Of a stretch of 64,000 nucleotides of DNA, positions 29,643-38,753 are shown piece after piece; position 1 is the stretch's first letter; each line of letters begins with the position of its first letter. This DNA comes from Nitrospinaceae bacterium UBA7883 (lineage in GTDB: Bacteria; Nitrospinota_A; UBA7883): the NCBI GenBank assembly GCA_002500605.1, contig DLRR01000021.1, positions 1 through 64,000 of the forward strand, written 5' to 3'. The position numbers and the translations under genes are program-made. The notes below the pieces were generated by a model. It did no database searches, was not told where the DNA came from, and saw nothing but the letters and a program-made list of their open reading frames with translations.

Positions 29643-30860
29643 TTAAGAAATCTTTCCTTCTATGAAATAGTTATTCATGGAAACAGCACTATCGAATTGC
29701 AACACTGAAGTCTCTACTATCCTCTCATCAAAACGATTACTTGTATTTACACCCTCACCAATAGCAGGATAAATGGCAAACGGAACCGGATCTGTGGTGT
29801 GTGTTTTTATCTCCACAGGCGTTGAATGATCTGATAAAGCAATGGCCCGAAATTCACCTATCGCTTCCAAGCCGAAAAGCACTGGCCCCACAACCTTTTC
29901 ATCAAAATCTTCTATGGCCTTGATTTTGTAATCTAGGTTCCCCATATGTCCTGCCTCGTCCGGTGACTCAACATGCAAGTATACTAGGTCCACCTCCTGT
30001 ATTGCTTTAAGACAAGCTTCAGCTTTCCCTTCATAATTTGTGTCTATCCATCCTGTAGCCCCATTAACATTGACAATCTGCATCCCGGAATTAATCCCAA
30101 TACCTTTCATTAGATCCACAGCAGTTATCATGGCGCCCGTGAGGTTTCGCATCTCCTTGAGTGTTGGCATACACGGCATTCCACCCTGTCCCCAAAGCCA
30201 TATACTGTTTGCAGGGCTCTTACCACGAACTTTTCTGTTTTTATTTATATCAAGGTTTTTTAAAAACATTTGAGAATCATTCATAAGTTGTGTCAGCAGC
30301 TCTGCTCCCTCTCCTGAGGGCATGTGCTCGCGAATATTTTTACCAGAAATATCGTGAGGTGGTTTTAGTTTCGCTCCTCCTTTACCATTTTTCCAAACCA
30401 TTAGATTACGGTAAGAAACACCTGGGTAAAATGAGATCTTTTCGTTGCCAAACTCAGATTGTAAGGCTTTTATTATTTCCGAAGAATCCTTAGTTTCAAT
30501 GTGTCCTGCAGAAAAATCTTCCATCAGCACCCCATCTGTTACTCCTTCAAGTGTTACCAGATTACATCGAAAAGCTATATCGTTAGTTCCAAGCTCAATC
30601 CCCATAGCAGCTGCCTCAAGCGGAGCCCTGCCAGTGTAATAAACACATGGGTCATAACCCAAAATACCCATGTTGGTGACATCGGAACCTGGTTCGTACC
30701 CAACAGGCGTAGTGTTGACTGATCCACAACAGCCTTCTGCTGCCATTCTGTCTAGGTTTGGTGTTCTGGCCAACATAAGTGGTGTTTTGCCATCTCTTTC
30801 TAAGATAGGTCGGTCTGGCATTCCATCACCTAGTAAAACCACATATTTCTTTTTACGCAT
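29643..30860 (-). CDS. ApgM-family protein, probable alternative homoserine kinase
   Basis: A 405-residue member of the cofactor-independent phosphoglycerate mutase/alkaline phosphatase superfamily. Metal-binding residues appear in VVLLGDGMPDRPI near the start, in HVESPDEAGHMG and in ALSDHSTPVEIKTHT. This subfamily is often annotated phosphoglycerate mutase, but members encoded next to hom and lysC have been proposed to be the homoserine kinase that replaces ThrB. Here the start overlaps the end of hom by 8 bp and lysC follows, and no classical thrB is present. The homoserine kinase role is therefore a context inference; a true glycolytic mutase remains possible. Confidence 0.75.
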   Translation of the reverse strand: MRKKKYVVLLGDGMPDRPILERDGKTPLMLARTPNLDRMAAEGCCGSVNTTPVGYEPGSDVTNMGILGYDPCVYYTGRAPLEAAAMGIELGTNDIAFRCNLVTLEGVTDGVLMEDFSAGHIETKDSSEIIKALQSEFGNEKISFYPGVSYRNLMVWKNGKGGAKLKPPHDISGKNIREHMPSGEGAELLTQLMNDSQMFLKNLDINKNRKVRGKSPANSIWLWGQGGMPCMPTLKEMRNLTGAMITAVDLMKGIGINSGMQIVNVNGATGWIDTNYEGKAEACLKAIQEVDLVYLHVESPDEAGHMGNLDYKIKAIEDFDEKVVGPVLFGLEAIGEFRAIALSDHSTPVEIKTHTTDPVPFAIYPAIGEGVNTSNRFDERIVETSVLQFDSAVSMNNYFIEGKIS

Positions 30861-32160
30861 CTTTTTGTATCCTGATTTTAGTTACAGGAGCCAAACAGAT
30901 GTCAGTATCTTTTAACTGTTCTAATGCCATATCCAAATCAGCCTCTGCCGCACTGTGAGTTGTAAGAACTACCGAAACAGGTTCATTTTCTTGGCGACCC
31001 CTTTGGATCATGGATGCTATAGAAATACCTTTTTCACCTAATGCACCAGCCAGTTTTGCCAAAATACCAGGTCGATCTGGAACAGTGAATCTAAGGTAAT
31101 ACTCGAATACCATATCTGAAATGGCTTTTACTTTTGTTTCACTTCTTAGCTCTAGCGGTATAAGCATTGGTGGAGTTTTACCTGCTCCACCACGAGCAAT
31201 TTTACATGCTATATCAATAACATCACCAGCAATAGCCGATGCGGTGGGGCCAGATCCTGCACCAGGCCCAATTAGTACATTTTTGGCGGCGTTATCGCAA
31301 ATAATCTCAATTGCATTGTAAGCTCCATTTACACTAGCTAGAAAGTGACTCTGTGGAATCATGGCCGGGTGCACGCGTGCCTCAATTCCTCCTTCACACC
31401 TCTTTGCAGTTGCCAACAGCTTAATCTTTAATCCAAACTCCCGTGCCATGCTTATGTCGTCAGGAGTGATAGATGTAATCCCTTCTATGAAAACTGAACC
31501 AAAATTAACCGATGTGCCAAACGCAAGGGCGGCCATTATTGCAACCTTGTGTGCTGAGTCAATACCTTCTATATCAAAGGCTGGATCGGATTCTGCATAT
31601 CCTAGACTCTGGGCGTCTTTAAGTATTTCGTTGAATGGTTTTCCTTCTGACGTCATCCGTGAAAGTATGTAGTTGCCGGTTCCATTTACAATTCCCTGGA
31701 TCATGTCAATTCGATCGCCTGCAAAGGCAGATCGGATTGCCCTAACTATCGGAATGGCACCAGCAACTGCAGCCTCAAAGCCAAGCTCCACCTCTCCAGA
31801 CTCCACAGCAGAATACACTTCCTCTCCACGCATAGCCAGCAGGTGCTTATTTGCTGTAACAACATGCTTGCCCTGGCTTATCGCTTTTAGTATTAGTGCC
31901 ATGGCTGGTTCTTCTCCACCCATAACTTCAACAACTATGTCTATTTCAGGGTCGGTAACTATAGAAAAGGCATCTTCAGTTATTTTATTTTTATCGAAAA
32001 CCTGGCTTCGTTTCTTACCCTTGTTTCTTACAGCTATTTTTACTAGCTCAACGCTTAATCCTACTCTTTCAAAAATTTCCCTAGTCATATTATTGAACAA
32101 ATTTACAACGCCAGAGCCAACCGCACCGAAGCCTATCATCCCTATTTTTATTGTTTTCAT
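30853..32160 (-). CDS. hom: homoserine dehydrogenase
   Basis: Reduces aspartate semialdehyde to homoserine with NAD(P)H. The 435-residue protein has the Rossmann motif GFGAVGSGVVNLF at residues 9-21. The conserved catalytic region is GIVNGTGNYILSRM (about 164-177) with SDPAFDIEGIDSAHKVAIMA. A C-terminal ACT domain (~350-430) is for threonine feedback. It is translationally coupled to the ApgM-type gene and lies 36 bp downstream of the aminotransferase gene. Confidence 0.95.
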   Translation of the reverse strand: MKTIKIGMIGFGAVGSGVVNLFNNMTREIFERVGLSVELVKIAVRNKGKKRSQVFDKNKITEDAFSIVTDPEIDIVVEVMGGEEPAMALILKAISQGKHVVTANKHLLAMRGEEVYSAVESGEVELGFEAAVAGAIPIVRAIRSAFAGDRIDMIQGIVNGTGNYILSRMTSEGKPFNEILKDAQSLGYAESDPAFDIEGIDSAHKVAIMAALAFGTSVNFGSVFIEGITSITPDDISMAREFGLKIKLLATAKRCEGGIEARVHPAMIPQSHFLASVNGAYNAIEIICDNAAKNVLIGPGAGSGPTASAIAGDVIDIACKIARGGAGKTPPMLIPLELRSETKVKAISDMVFEYYLRFTVPDRPGILAKLAGALGEKGISIASMIQRGRQENEPVSVVLTTHSAAEADLDMALEQLKDTDICLAPVTKIRIQKDA

Positions 32161-32196
32161 GATTTACCGTTTATTGATGTGTTACAGACTAAAAAG

Positions 32197-33387
32197 CTAA
32201 AGCTTGAGTGCATCACGAATACCCCGTATTGCTTGACGGGTGCGGTGCTCATTCTCCACTAGAGCAAATCTCACATATTCGTTTCCCCCATCGCCAAAAC
32301 CAGCCCCAGGCGAAACAGCCACTTTAGCCTTCGAAAGCAACAATTTGGAAAACTCCAGAGAGCCCATTCCTCTGTACCTTTCTGGTAACCTTACCCATGC
32401 GAACATGGTAGCCTTGGGTTTATCTGTTTCCCAACCTATTCTGTTAAGACCTTCGCACAAGACGTTGCGCCGTGATTCATATACTTTTCTTGTTTCCTCA
32501 ACACATTCTTGTGGGCCATTTAGAGCAATGATGCTGGCAATTTGTATCGGCTGAAACATTCCGTAATCTAGGTATCCTTTTATTCTCTGGAGAGCATAAA
32601 CCATTTCTGGGTTACCCACACAAAAACCTACTCGCCATCCAGGCATATTGTAGGATTTAGACAGTGTTGAGATTTCCACTGCAACATCTTTTGCTCCAGG
32701 AACCTGCATAATTGATGGAGCTTTGTAATCATCAAATACTAGTTCGGCATATGCTAGGTCATTAACAACTATAATGTCATGTTTTTCAGCAAAGTCCACT
32801 ATGCGCTCAAAAAATTCCAAGTCTACGGTCACAGTTGTAGGGTTATGAGGAAAATTAAGCATCATGACCTTTGGCCTTGGCCAGGTTCTTTCGAATGCTG
32901 TAGTCAGGTTATCAAAAAAATCCTCATTGTCGGTCAACGGCACATTTATTACGTCCCCGTTTGCAATAACCACAGCATATGTGTGAATCGGGTAGGTCGG
33001 GGAAGGAACTAACACAGAGTCGCCAGGACTTGTTATTGCTAACATCAGGTGGCTAATACCTTCCTTAGAGCCAATGGTAACTATCGATTCTGTTTCTGGG
33101 TTTAGTTCTACGCTAAATTTTCTCTGATACCAATCACATATTGCATGGCGAAGCTTTGTTATGCCACGAGATGCAGAGTATCTGTGGTTTTGTGGTTTTT
33201 GGGCTGCCTCTATAAGCTTGGATACAATATGCTTGGGTGTAGGCATATCTGGATTGCCCATACCAAAGTCTATGATATCTTCACCTGCACGCCTAGCCTT
33301 TATGCGCATGTCTGTTACTTCAGCCATCACATATGGGGGCAGGCGCTCTATTCTTGCAAATTTTCTATTTTGTTTGCGTTTTGCCAT
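32197..33387 (-). CDS. class I/II PLP aminotransferase (AlaC-like)
   Basis: A fold-type I aminotransferase of 396 residues. The PLP-lysine motif is [15 protein letters not shown] near residue 235, the aspartate/tyrosine pair is in [23 protein letters not shown] supplies the conserved Asn, and the C-terminal substrate arginine is in [10 protein letters not shown]. The N-terminal [21 protein letters not shown] is typical of the AlaC/YfdZ group (alanine or glutamate-pyruvate transaminase). The position ahead of hom suggests a role in the aspartate/alanine family; the exact amino donor is not clear. Confidence 0.88.
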   Translation of the reverse strand: MAKRKQNRKFARIERLPPYVMAEVTDMRIKARRAGEDIIDFGMGNPDMPTPKHIVSKLIEAAQKPQNHRYSASRGITKLRHAICDWYQRKFSVELNPETESIVTIGSKEGISHLMLAITSPGDSVLVPSPTYPIHTYAVVIANGDVINVPLTDNEDFFDNLTTAFERTWPRPKVMMLNFPHNPTTVTVDLEFFERIVDFAEKHDIIVVNDLAYAELVFDDYKAPSIMQVPGAKDVAVEISTLSKSYNMPGWRVGFCVGNPEMVYALQRIKGYLDYGMFQPIQIASIIALNGPQECVEETRKVYESRRNVLCEGLNRIGWETDKPKATMFAWVRLPERYRGMGSLEFSKLLLSKAKVAVSPGAGFGDGGNEYVRFALVENEHRTRQAIRGIRDALKL

Positions 33388-33472
33388 CTTTAATATGTAC
33401 TGCGTTATGCTTCTAATTAAGATAATTACTTATTTTAATGTTAAGGGACAAGGTATTTCAATCACCATAGAC

Positions 33473-33504
33473 AAAAAAAAGCACTGGGAATGTATTTAGT
33501 GCTT
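33473..33504 (-). terminator. Rho-independent terminator after lipA
   Basis: Read on the minus strand, AAGCACT and AGTGCTT form a 7-bp stem with a 13-base loop, followed by a run of six to eight T. It sits 10 bp beyond the lipA stop codon and before the aminotransferase gene, so it should separate lipA from the amino-acid cluster. Confidence 0.7.
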
Positions 33505-33513
33505 AGAGATTTG

Positions 33514-34407
33514 TCAAAACTCTTTCTCAGCCATTCTATGGCGTAACGTTTTTAATACATCAGCAGCATGAAATGAGGACCTGACAAAAGGTCCTGAGAA
33601 AACTTCCTCTATCCCCAGTTTTTTACCTTCGGCAGACAAATTCTCAAATACTTCTGGGTGAACGTAATCGATGACTGGAAGGTTACCCCTACTCGGGGAC
33701 AAATACTGGCCAATAGTTAATACATCTAGTCCAATTCCGGCAAGATCAGTCATTAAGCGAATCACCTGTTTTACGTTTTCTCCAAAACCCAGCATTATCC
33801 CACTTTTTACAATTATACGTGGGTATTGGCTCTTTACATGTCGCAGAAGGTCCAATGACCTAGAATATATCGCTCCGGGTCGAACCACGCCATAAAGATC
33901 AGGAACAGTTTCCAGGTTGTGGTTGAACACGTCAGGATCTGAATCAGCAATCAAATTAATGTTAGCAACATTGCCGCCTAAATCTGGTGTAAGTACCTCA
34001 ATTGTAGCTTCAGGTAGTAAATTTCTGACACTGGCAACTGTTTTGGCAAAAACCGCTGCTCCACCATCATCCAAATCATCACGCGTAACAGATGTTACAA
34101 CAACATGGTCTAGGTTCATTTCTAAGGCAGCCTTGGCAACTTTAAGTGGCTCATCTTTGTCAACATAACCTTTGGGAAATCCTGAATCTACAGCGCAAAA
34201 TCCGCAAGTCCTTGTGCATGATTTACCTAAGATCATGAAGGTGGCCACCCCCTTAGCATAGCACTCCCCCATATTTGGACATTTGGCAGATTTACATACT
34301 GTATTTAATGAAAGGTTGTTAATAATGCGTCTAGTAACAATAGTCTGTTCAAAAGGAGTATGTTTTTTTGTTAGCCAGCTTGGTTTTCTAATAACTCTAT
34401 TTATCAC
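33514..34407 (-). CDS. lipA: lipoyl synthase
   Basis: A radical SAM enzyme that inserts two sulfurs into protein-bound octanoate, 297 residues. Both iron-sulfur motifs are complete: auxiliary cluster CKSAKCPNMGEC (C-x4-C-x5-C) and radical SAM cluster CTRTCGFC (C-x3-C-x2-C). The C-terminal GPFVRSSFHA has the RSSxxA signature whose serine binds the auxiliary cluster. The start is a GTG at 34407. No lipB is adjacent. It is followed by a terminator and preceded by a tRNA gene on the same strand. Confidence 0.95.
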   Translation of the reverse strand: MINRVIRKPSWLTKKHTPFEQTIVTRRIINNLSLNTVCKSAKCPNMGECYAKGVATFMILGKSCTRTCGFCAVDSGFPKGYVDKDEPLKVAKAALEMNLDHVVVTSVTRDDLDDGGAAVFAKTVASVRNLLPEATIEVLTPDLGGNVANINLIADSDPDVFNHNLETVPDLYGVVRPGAIYSRSLDLLRHVKSQYPRIIVKSGIMLGFGENVKQVIRLMTDLAGIGLDVLTIGQYLSPSRGNLPVIDYVHPEVFENLSAEGKKLGIEEVFSGPFVRSSFHAADVLKTLRHRMAEKEF

Positions 34408-34442
34408 ACGATTAGGTTGTTTAATAATTTTGCACTCTTAAA

Positions 34443-34516
34443 TGGCTGGCCCCCGAGGATTCGAACCTCGACTTATGGATTCAGAGTCCACTGTCCTGCC
34501 ATTAGACGAGGGGCCA
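34443..34516 (-). tRNA. tRNA-Gln (CUG anticodon)
   Basis: On the minus strand a 74-nt cloverleaf can be drawn. The acceptor TGGCCCC pairs with GGGGCCA, the discriminator is G, and a CCA end is encoded. The anticodon loop CTCTGAA gives anticodon CUG (reads CAG, glutamine). The T-arm GAGGTTCGAATCCTC is perfect. The D-arm region TCTAATGGCAGGAC is normal for tRNA-Gln. It lies between the divergent rel gene and lipA. Confidence 0.95.
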
Positions 34517-34524
34517 AAGTGAGT

Positions 34525-34554
34525 ATTGTATATAAATCGTGTTTTAAGACTCAA
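34525..34554 (-). promoter_or_regulatory. probable tRNA-Gln promoter
   Basis: On the minus strand TTGAGT (34549-34554) and TACAAT (34525-34530) are spaced by 18 bases, placing the start a few bases before the tRNA 5' end at 34516. The box match is moderate; the position is the main support. Confidence 0.4.
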
Positions 34555-34653
34555 TAAAATATATTGGGTTTTTTCTTTTTCACAGCAAATGTTGTTAACA
34601 ACAATAGCCTTTTATAGGTAGCACGTAGGTTTAGTGGATTAGATGAAAATTAG

Positions 34654-34681
34654 TTTACATGCTAGAATGTTGTAATATAAA
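34654..34681 (+). promoter_or_regulatory. possible rel promoter
   Basis: TTTACA (34654-34659) and TATAAA (34676-34681) with 16 bases between them lie just upstream of the rel start. The match is reasonable, but the surrounding DNA is A/T-rich, so chance matches are likely. Confidence 0.3.
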
Positions 34682-34704
34682 TGATTTAGTGGTATGTGCC
34701 AGCA

Positions 34705-36918
34705 ATGATAAGACCTGAATATATAGTTGAAGAGTTGAGTCGTTACATGCCCGATGCTGACTGTGATATGGTTTGGCGCGCCTATGCTTTTGCTAGCAAG
34801 TGTCACAAGGGCCAGAAACGAGTTTCTGGTGAGCCATATTTAAGCCACCCACTAGAAGTTGCCAACATTCTCACGGCAATGAAACTCGGCCATATATCTA
34901 TTACTGTTGGCCTTTTACACGACACACTCGAGGATACTGAAACTTCACCTAACGAGATTAAGGACCTTTTTGGTGAAGAGGTTAGCATGCTCGTTGATGG
35001 CCTTACAAAAATATCCAAACTGAAGTTCTCCAGTCAAGAAGAACTACAGGCTGAGAATGTGCGCAAAATGATTCTAGCGATGAGTAAGGATATAAGGGTA
35101 ATCATGATAAAGCTGGCTGACAGGATTCACAATATGCGAACCTTGCACTACCTTGACAAGGCAAAACAAAAGTCCATTTCCCAAGAGACTTTAGAAATCT
35201 ATGCCCCAATTGCAAGCCGCCTAGGTATGGGGTGGATAAAAACAGAACTTGAAGATGCATCTTTTAAATATCTCTGGCCAGATGAATACTCAGAGATAAA
35301 GCAAAGTGTAATTAGAGTGGAGAAACAACGAAACCAGTACGTGAACCTAATAGTAAAAGAAGTGGAAGAATTTTTATATAATGAGGAGCTCAGTGTTTCA
35401 GTTGCAGGTAGACCTAAACATTATTTTTCCATTTTTGAAAAAATGCGGCGTTTGAAAATCAGTTTCGAGGAAGTGTTCGATCTGATGGGGGTCCGAATAA
35501 TTACAAGTACTAAACAGGAATGCTATTTAATCCTTGGTTTATTGCATAGCCTGTACAAACCAATTCCTGGAAAACTTGATGACTACATAGCCTTACCAAA
35601 AGCAAATATGTATCAAAGCCTACACACTGCTATAGTTGGCCCGGAAGGTAAGGCTGTTGAGTTTCAGATAAGAACACAGGGAATGCATATGGTAAGCGAA
35701 GAAGGTATTGCTGCCCATTGGCGCTATAAAGAAGGTAGCCCGCTGAATCAAGAACATGATGATCAAATAACTTGGATAAGACACCTGCTCGAATGGCAAA
35801 AAGACGTTGATAATCCGCGAGAGTTTTTAGAGTACGTTAAAATTGACCTTTTCCCAAATGATGTTTATGTTTTTACGCCGAAACAAGAAGTGAAGGCGCT
35901 GCCAAAAGATGCCACTCCAATAGATTTTGCTTTCTCTGTTCACACCGAGCTGGGTCAGCATTGTATAGGTGCAAAAGTTAATGGTAAGTTGGCATCTTTG
36001 AAACAAAAGCTAAAAAATGGCGACATAATTGAGATTATGTCCAATGAACAACAGAAGCCGAACAGGGATTGGCTTAAAGTAGTAAAAACGTCCAAAGCCA
36101 AATCCAAAATCAACTCTTACATTCGTCAAGAGGAGCGCAAAAGGGCACTTGAGATTGGACGTGAGATCTTGGAGAAAGAAATTCGTCACCTTGGCATTGA
36201 TCCCCACAAGTTGATGGAAGAAAACAAAGTCTTGCCCCCAGCCCAAGCCATTGGGTACATGTCGGTCAATAGTCTTTACACCGCTCTAGGTTTGGGAAAA
36301 GTTAAAGTATCTAATTTTTTAACAAAACTGGCTCCAGTGGAAACGGCGAAAGCAGCTAAATCAAAACAATCTTTCACAGATGCCATCAAGCGTTTCATCA
36401 CACGGACACCTAAACCAACAAAGCCGCAAGGAATAAGGGTTAAAGGGATAGATGACGTCCTGATTAGGTTTGCAAAATGTTGCAATCCAGTGCCTGGTGA
36501 CAATGTCCTAGGATTCATCTCACGTGGTCGCGGCCTTATGGTTCATTCAGTTGATTGCCCTAATGCAATCACTATCGGACTGGAATCAGAGCGTGTTGTG
36601 GCTGTGGAATGGGACACAGAGAAAGAAAAAAAGAACTCGTATAAAGTTGGCATAGAAGTTGAGACTCAAAACAAGCCTGGCGTACTAGCAAAGGTAACTG
36701 CCGTTATGGCCGATGAAAATTCCAACATCACTGATGTCAACTTAAGTGTTAAAGATGAGCAAACTGGTATTGTTAGCATTACACTAGAGGTAGCAAATTT
36801 GGCTCAACTGCAGGAAATGATGGATGCGGTCATGAAAGTTAATGGCGTAAAAAATGTCAAGCGAGTTAAAAATAAGCACTCTAGTAGAGGATTTAATAAA
36901 TCTATGTCTGAAAAGTAG
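34705..36918 (+). CDS. rel: bifunctional (p)ppGpp synthetase/hydrolase (Rel/SpoT)
   Basis: The stringent-response enzyme, about 737 residues, with the full Rel domain order. The hydrolase HD domain has KGQKRVSGEPYLSHP and LLHDTLEDTE near residue 72. The synthetase domain has RPKHYFSIFEKMRRLK and LDDYIALPKANMYQSLHT. TGS domain, helical region, a zinc-finger-like segment (KCCNPVPGDNVLGFISRGRG) and a C-terminal ACT domain follow. Both catalytic halves look intact, so it can probably make and degrade the alarmone. The ATG at 34705 is used; a GTG at 34696 is an alternative. Confidence 0.95.
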   Translation: MIRPEYIVEELSRYMPDADCDMVWRAYAFASKCHKGQKRVSGEPYLSHPLEVANILTAMKLGHISITVGLLHDTLEDTETSPNEIKDLFGEEVSMLVDGLTKISKLKFSSQEELQAENVRKMILAMSKDIRVIMIKLADRIHNMRTLHYLDKAKQKSISQETLEIYAPIASRLGMGWIKTELEDASFKYLWPDEYSEIKQSVIRVEKQRNQYVNLIVKEVEEFLYNEELSVSVAGRPKHYFSIFEKMRRLKISFEEVFDLMGVRIITSTKQECYLILGLLHSLYKPIPGKLDDYIALPKANMYQSLHTAIVGPEGKAVEFQIRTQGMHMVSEEGIAAHWRYKEGSPLNQEHDDQITWIRHLLEWQKDVDNPREFLEYVKIDLFPNDVYVFTPKQEVKALPKDATPIDFAFSVHTELGQHCIGAKVNGKLASLKQKLKNGDIIEIMSNEQQKPNRDWLKVVKTSKAKSKINSYIRQEERKRALEIGREILEKEIRHLGIDPHKLMEENKVLPPAQAIGYMSVNSLYTALGLGKVKVSNFLTKLAPVETAKAAKSKQSFTDAIKRFITRTPKPTKPQGIRVKGIDDVLIRFAKCCNPVPGDNVLGFISRGRGLMVHSVDCPNAITIGLESERVVAVEWDTEKEKKNSYKVGIEVETQNKPGVLAKVTAVMADENSNITDVNLSVKDEQTGIVSITLEVANLAQLQEMMDAVMKVNGVKNVKRVKNKHSSRGFNKSMSEK

Positions 36919-37031
36919 CAGCGTTTCTAATAGATTTTAGCCGCATAAAATCGCACTGATCATTACGTGTTTGTGTTTACCAAAGTTAACTTCTTTGATG
37001 AACTTACGCATAAATAGCGAACTTTGGGCAT

Positions 37032-38579
37032 CTAGTGCCTAAAGTGCCTAGTTCCCGTAAACACCATAGCCATATTGTGCTCGTCTGCTGCTGCGATTAC
37101 CTCGTCGTCTCGCACTGATCCACCTGGCTGAATGACTGCACAGACTCCCGCTTCACCCGCAGCATCTATTCCATCACGAAATGGAAAGAAAGCGTCTGAT
37201 GCCATTACTGACCCTTCTATAGATCGAGTTGCTTTATCTACAGCGATTTTGGCACTATCAATTCTGCTCATTTGCCCAGCACCAATACCAATGGTGGAAT
37301 TTGCATCAGCATACACAATGGCATTTGATTTTACATGTTTGGCCACAGTCCAAGCGAATTTTAGCGCCTCCATCTCCTCTGCCACGGGCTGGCGCTTAGA
37401 AACAATTTTTAAAGCTGTGGCATCATAGATTATTGAGTCCGAATTTTGGATCAGAGCGCCGCCAGGTACAAACTTAAATGCAAGGTTCCCGCTTACATCT
37501 AACAATGGAGCTTTTATCAGTCTTACATTTTTCTTTTTAGATAGAACACCTATCGCGTTTAACTCATACTCTGGCGCAATAACAACTTCAGCAAATAACT
37601 TGGAAATTTCTGTGGCGGTTTCTTCGTCTACAATCTTGTTAGCAGCTATCACTCCACCAAATGCTGAAATCGGGTCTGTTTCTCTAGCATCAATATATGC
37701 TTGTCTAAGCGATTTATTTCTACCCACGCCGGAAGGGTTAGTATGCTTAATAATAGCTACCACAGGGTCAGAGAACTCACAAACCAACTCGTATGCCGCA
37801 GCCATGTCTACAATGTTGTTAAAAGATAATTCTTTTCCATGTAGTTGAATGGCATTGGCAATTCCACCGGACTCTGCACCGACTTGAGCATAGAAAGTAG
37901 CTGACTGGTGTGGATTTTCACCATATCTTAAAACCTGTTTTTTCTGAAGTTGCATTATTTTACGGTCAGGCATTAATTCGCGACATCCCGCAACGCTTTC
38001 AAGGTAGGATGTAATCCGTCCATCGTACCAAGAAGTGTAGGAGTATGCCTTTATGGCAAGGTTGAGTTTTGTCTCTTGAGATAACTCTCCATCAGCAGAT
38101 GTTAATTCTTCGATGAGTTTCTTATAATCTGCAGGGTCCACGACAACTGCAACATCCTTGTTGTTTTTCGCTGCGGATCTAATCATCGCAGGTCCACCTA
38201 TGTCTATATTTTCAATGGCCTTTTCAAAGACCACATCTTCTTTTTCTATGGTTGATTCAAATGGGTATAGATTAACTACGACCATATCTATTTCTTCCAT
38301 ACCCTGGTCATCCATTTGTTTTTTGTGTTTTTCAAGATCCCTCCTTCCTAGTATTCCGCCATGGACTCTGGGGTGTAGCGTTTTAACCCTACCATCCAGG
38401 ACCTCTGGCGATCCTGTATAGTCGCTTACCTCTCGTGGGTTCAACCCAGCTTCGGAAAGAACTCTAGCGGTGCCTCCTGTTGAAAGTATTTCCACGCCAA
38501 GCTTAGCAAGCTCTTTTGCAAACTCAACAAGGTTTTCCTTATTGGATACACTCAACAGGGCTCTTTTAATTATCGCCAT
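37032..38579 (-). CDS. purH: bifunctional AICAR formyltransferase/IMP cyclohydrolase
   Basis: Catalyses the last two steps of de novo IMP synthesis. The 515-residue protein has the N-terminal MGS-like cyclohydrolase domain ([43 protein letters not shown]). The AICAR formyltransferase domain has the catalytic KHTNPSGVG and the C-terminal [14 protein letters not shown] and [10 protein letters not shown] motifs. Length and motif set are normal. It stands alone, converging on rel and diverging from the M3 peptidase. Confidence 0.97.
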   Translation of the reverse strand: MAIIKRALLSVSNKENLVEFAKELAKLGVEILSTGGTARVLSEAGLNPREVSDYTGSPEVLDGRVKTLHPRVHGGILGRRDLEKHKKQMDDQGMEEIDMVVVNLYPFESTIEKEDVVFEKAIENIDIGGPAMIRSAAKNNKDVAVVVDPADYKKLIEELTSADGELSQETKLNLAIKAYSYTSWYDGRITSYLESVAGCRELMPDRKIMQLQKKQVLRYGENPHQSATFYAQVGAESGGIANAIQLHGKELSFNNIVDMAAAYELVCEFSDPVVAIIKHTNPSGVGRNKSLRQAYIDARETDPISAFGGVIAANKIVDEETATEISKLFAEVVIAPEYELNAIGVLSKKKNVRLIKAPLLDVSGNLAFKFVPGGALIQNSDSIIYDATALKIVSKRQPVAEEMEALKFAWTVAKHVKSNAIVYADANSTIGIGAGQMSRIDSAKIAVDKATRSIEGSVMASDAFFPFRDGIDAAGEAGVCAVIQPGGSVRDDEVIAAADEHNMAMVFTGTRHFRH

Positions 38580-38753
38580 TATTTTCTATAATCCTCTATG
38601 TTGGTTTCTTAAGGACAAGCACAGCAGAAGGGAATACTATTAGTTTTCAACTCTCTGGTCAAGCCATAGGGCTTTCTCCTCAAAAGAAAGAACGTAATGT
38701 GAAGAATATATCTTCCTTTTACATCAAATGAAAAATATAGGTTGTAGATTATC

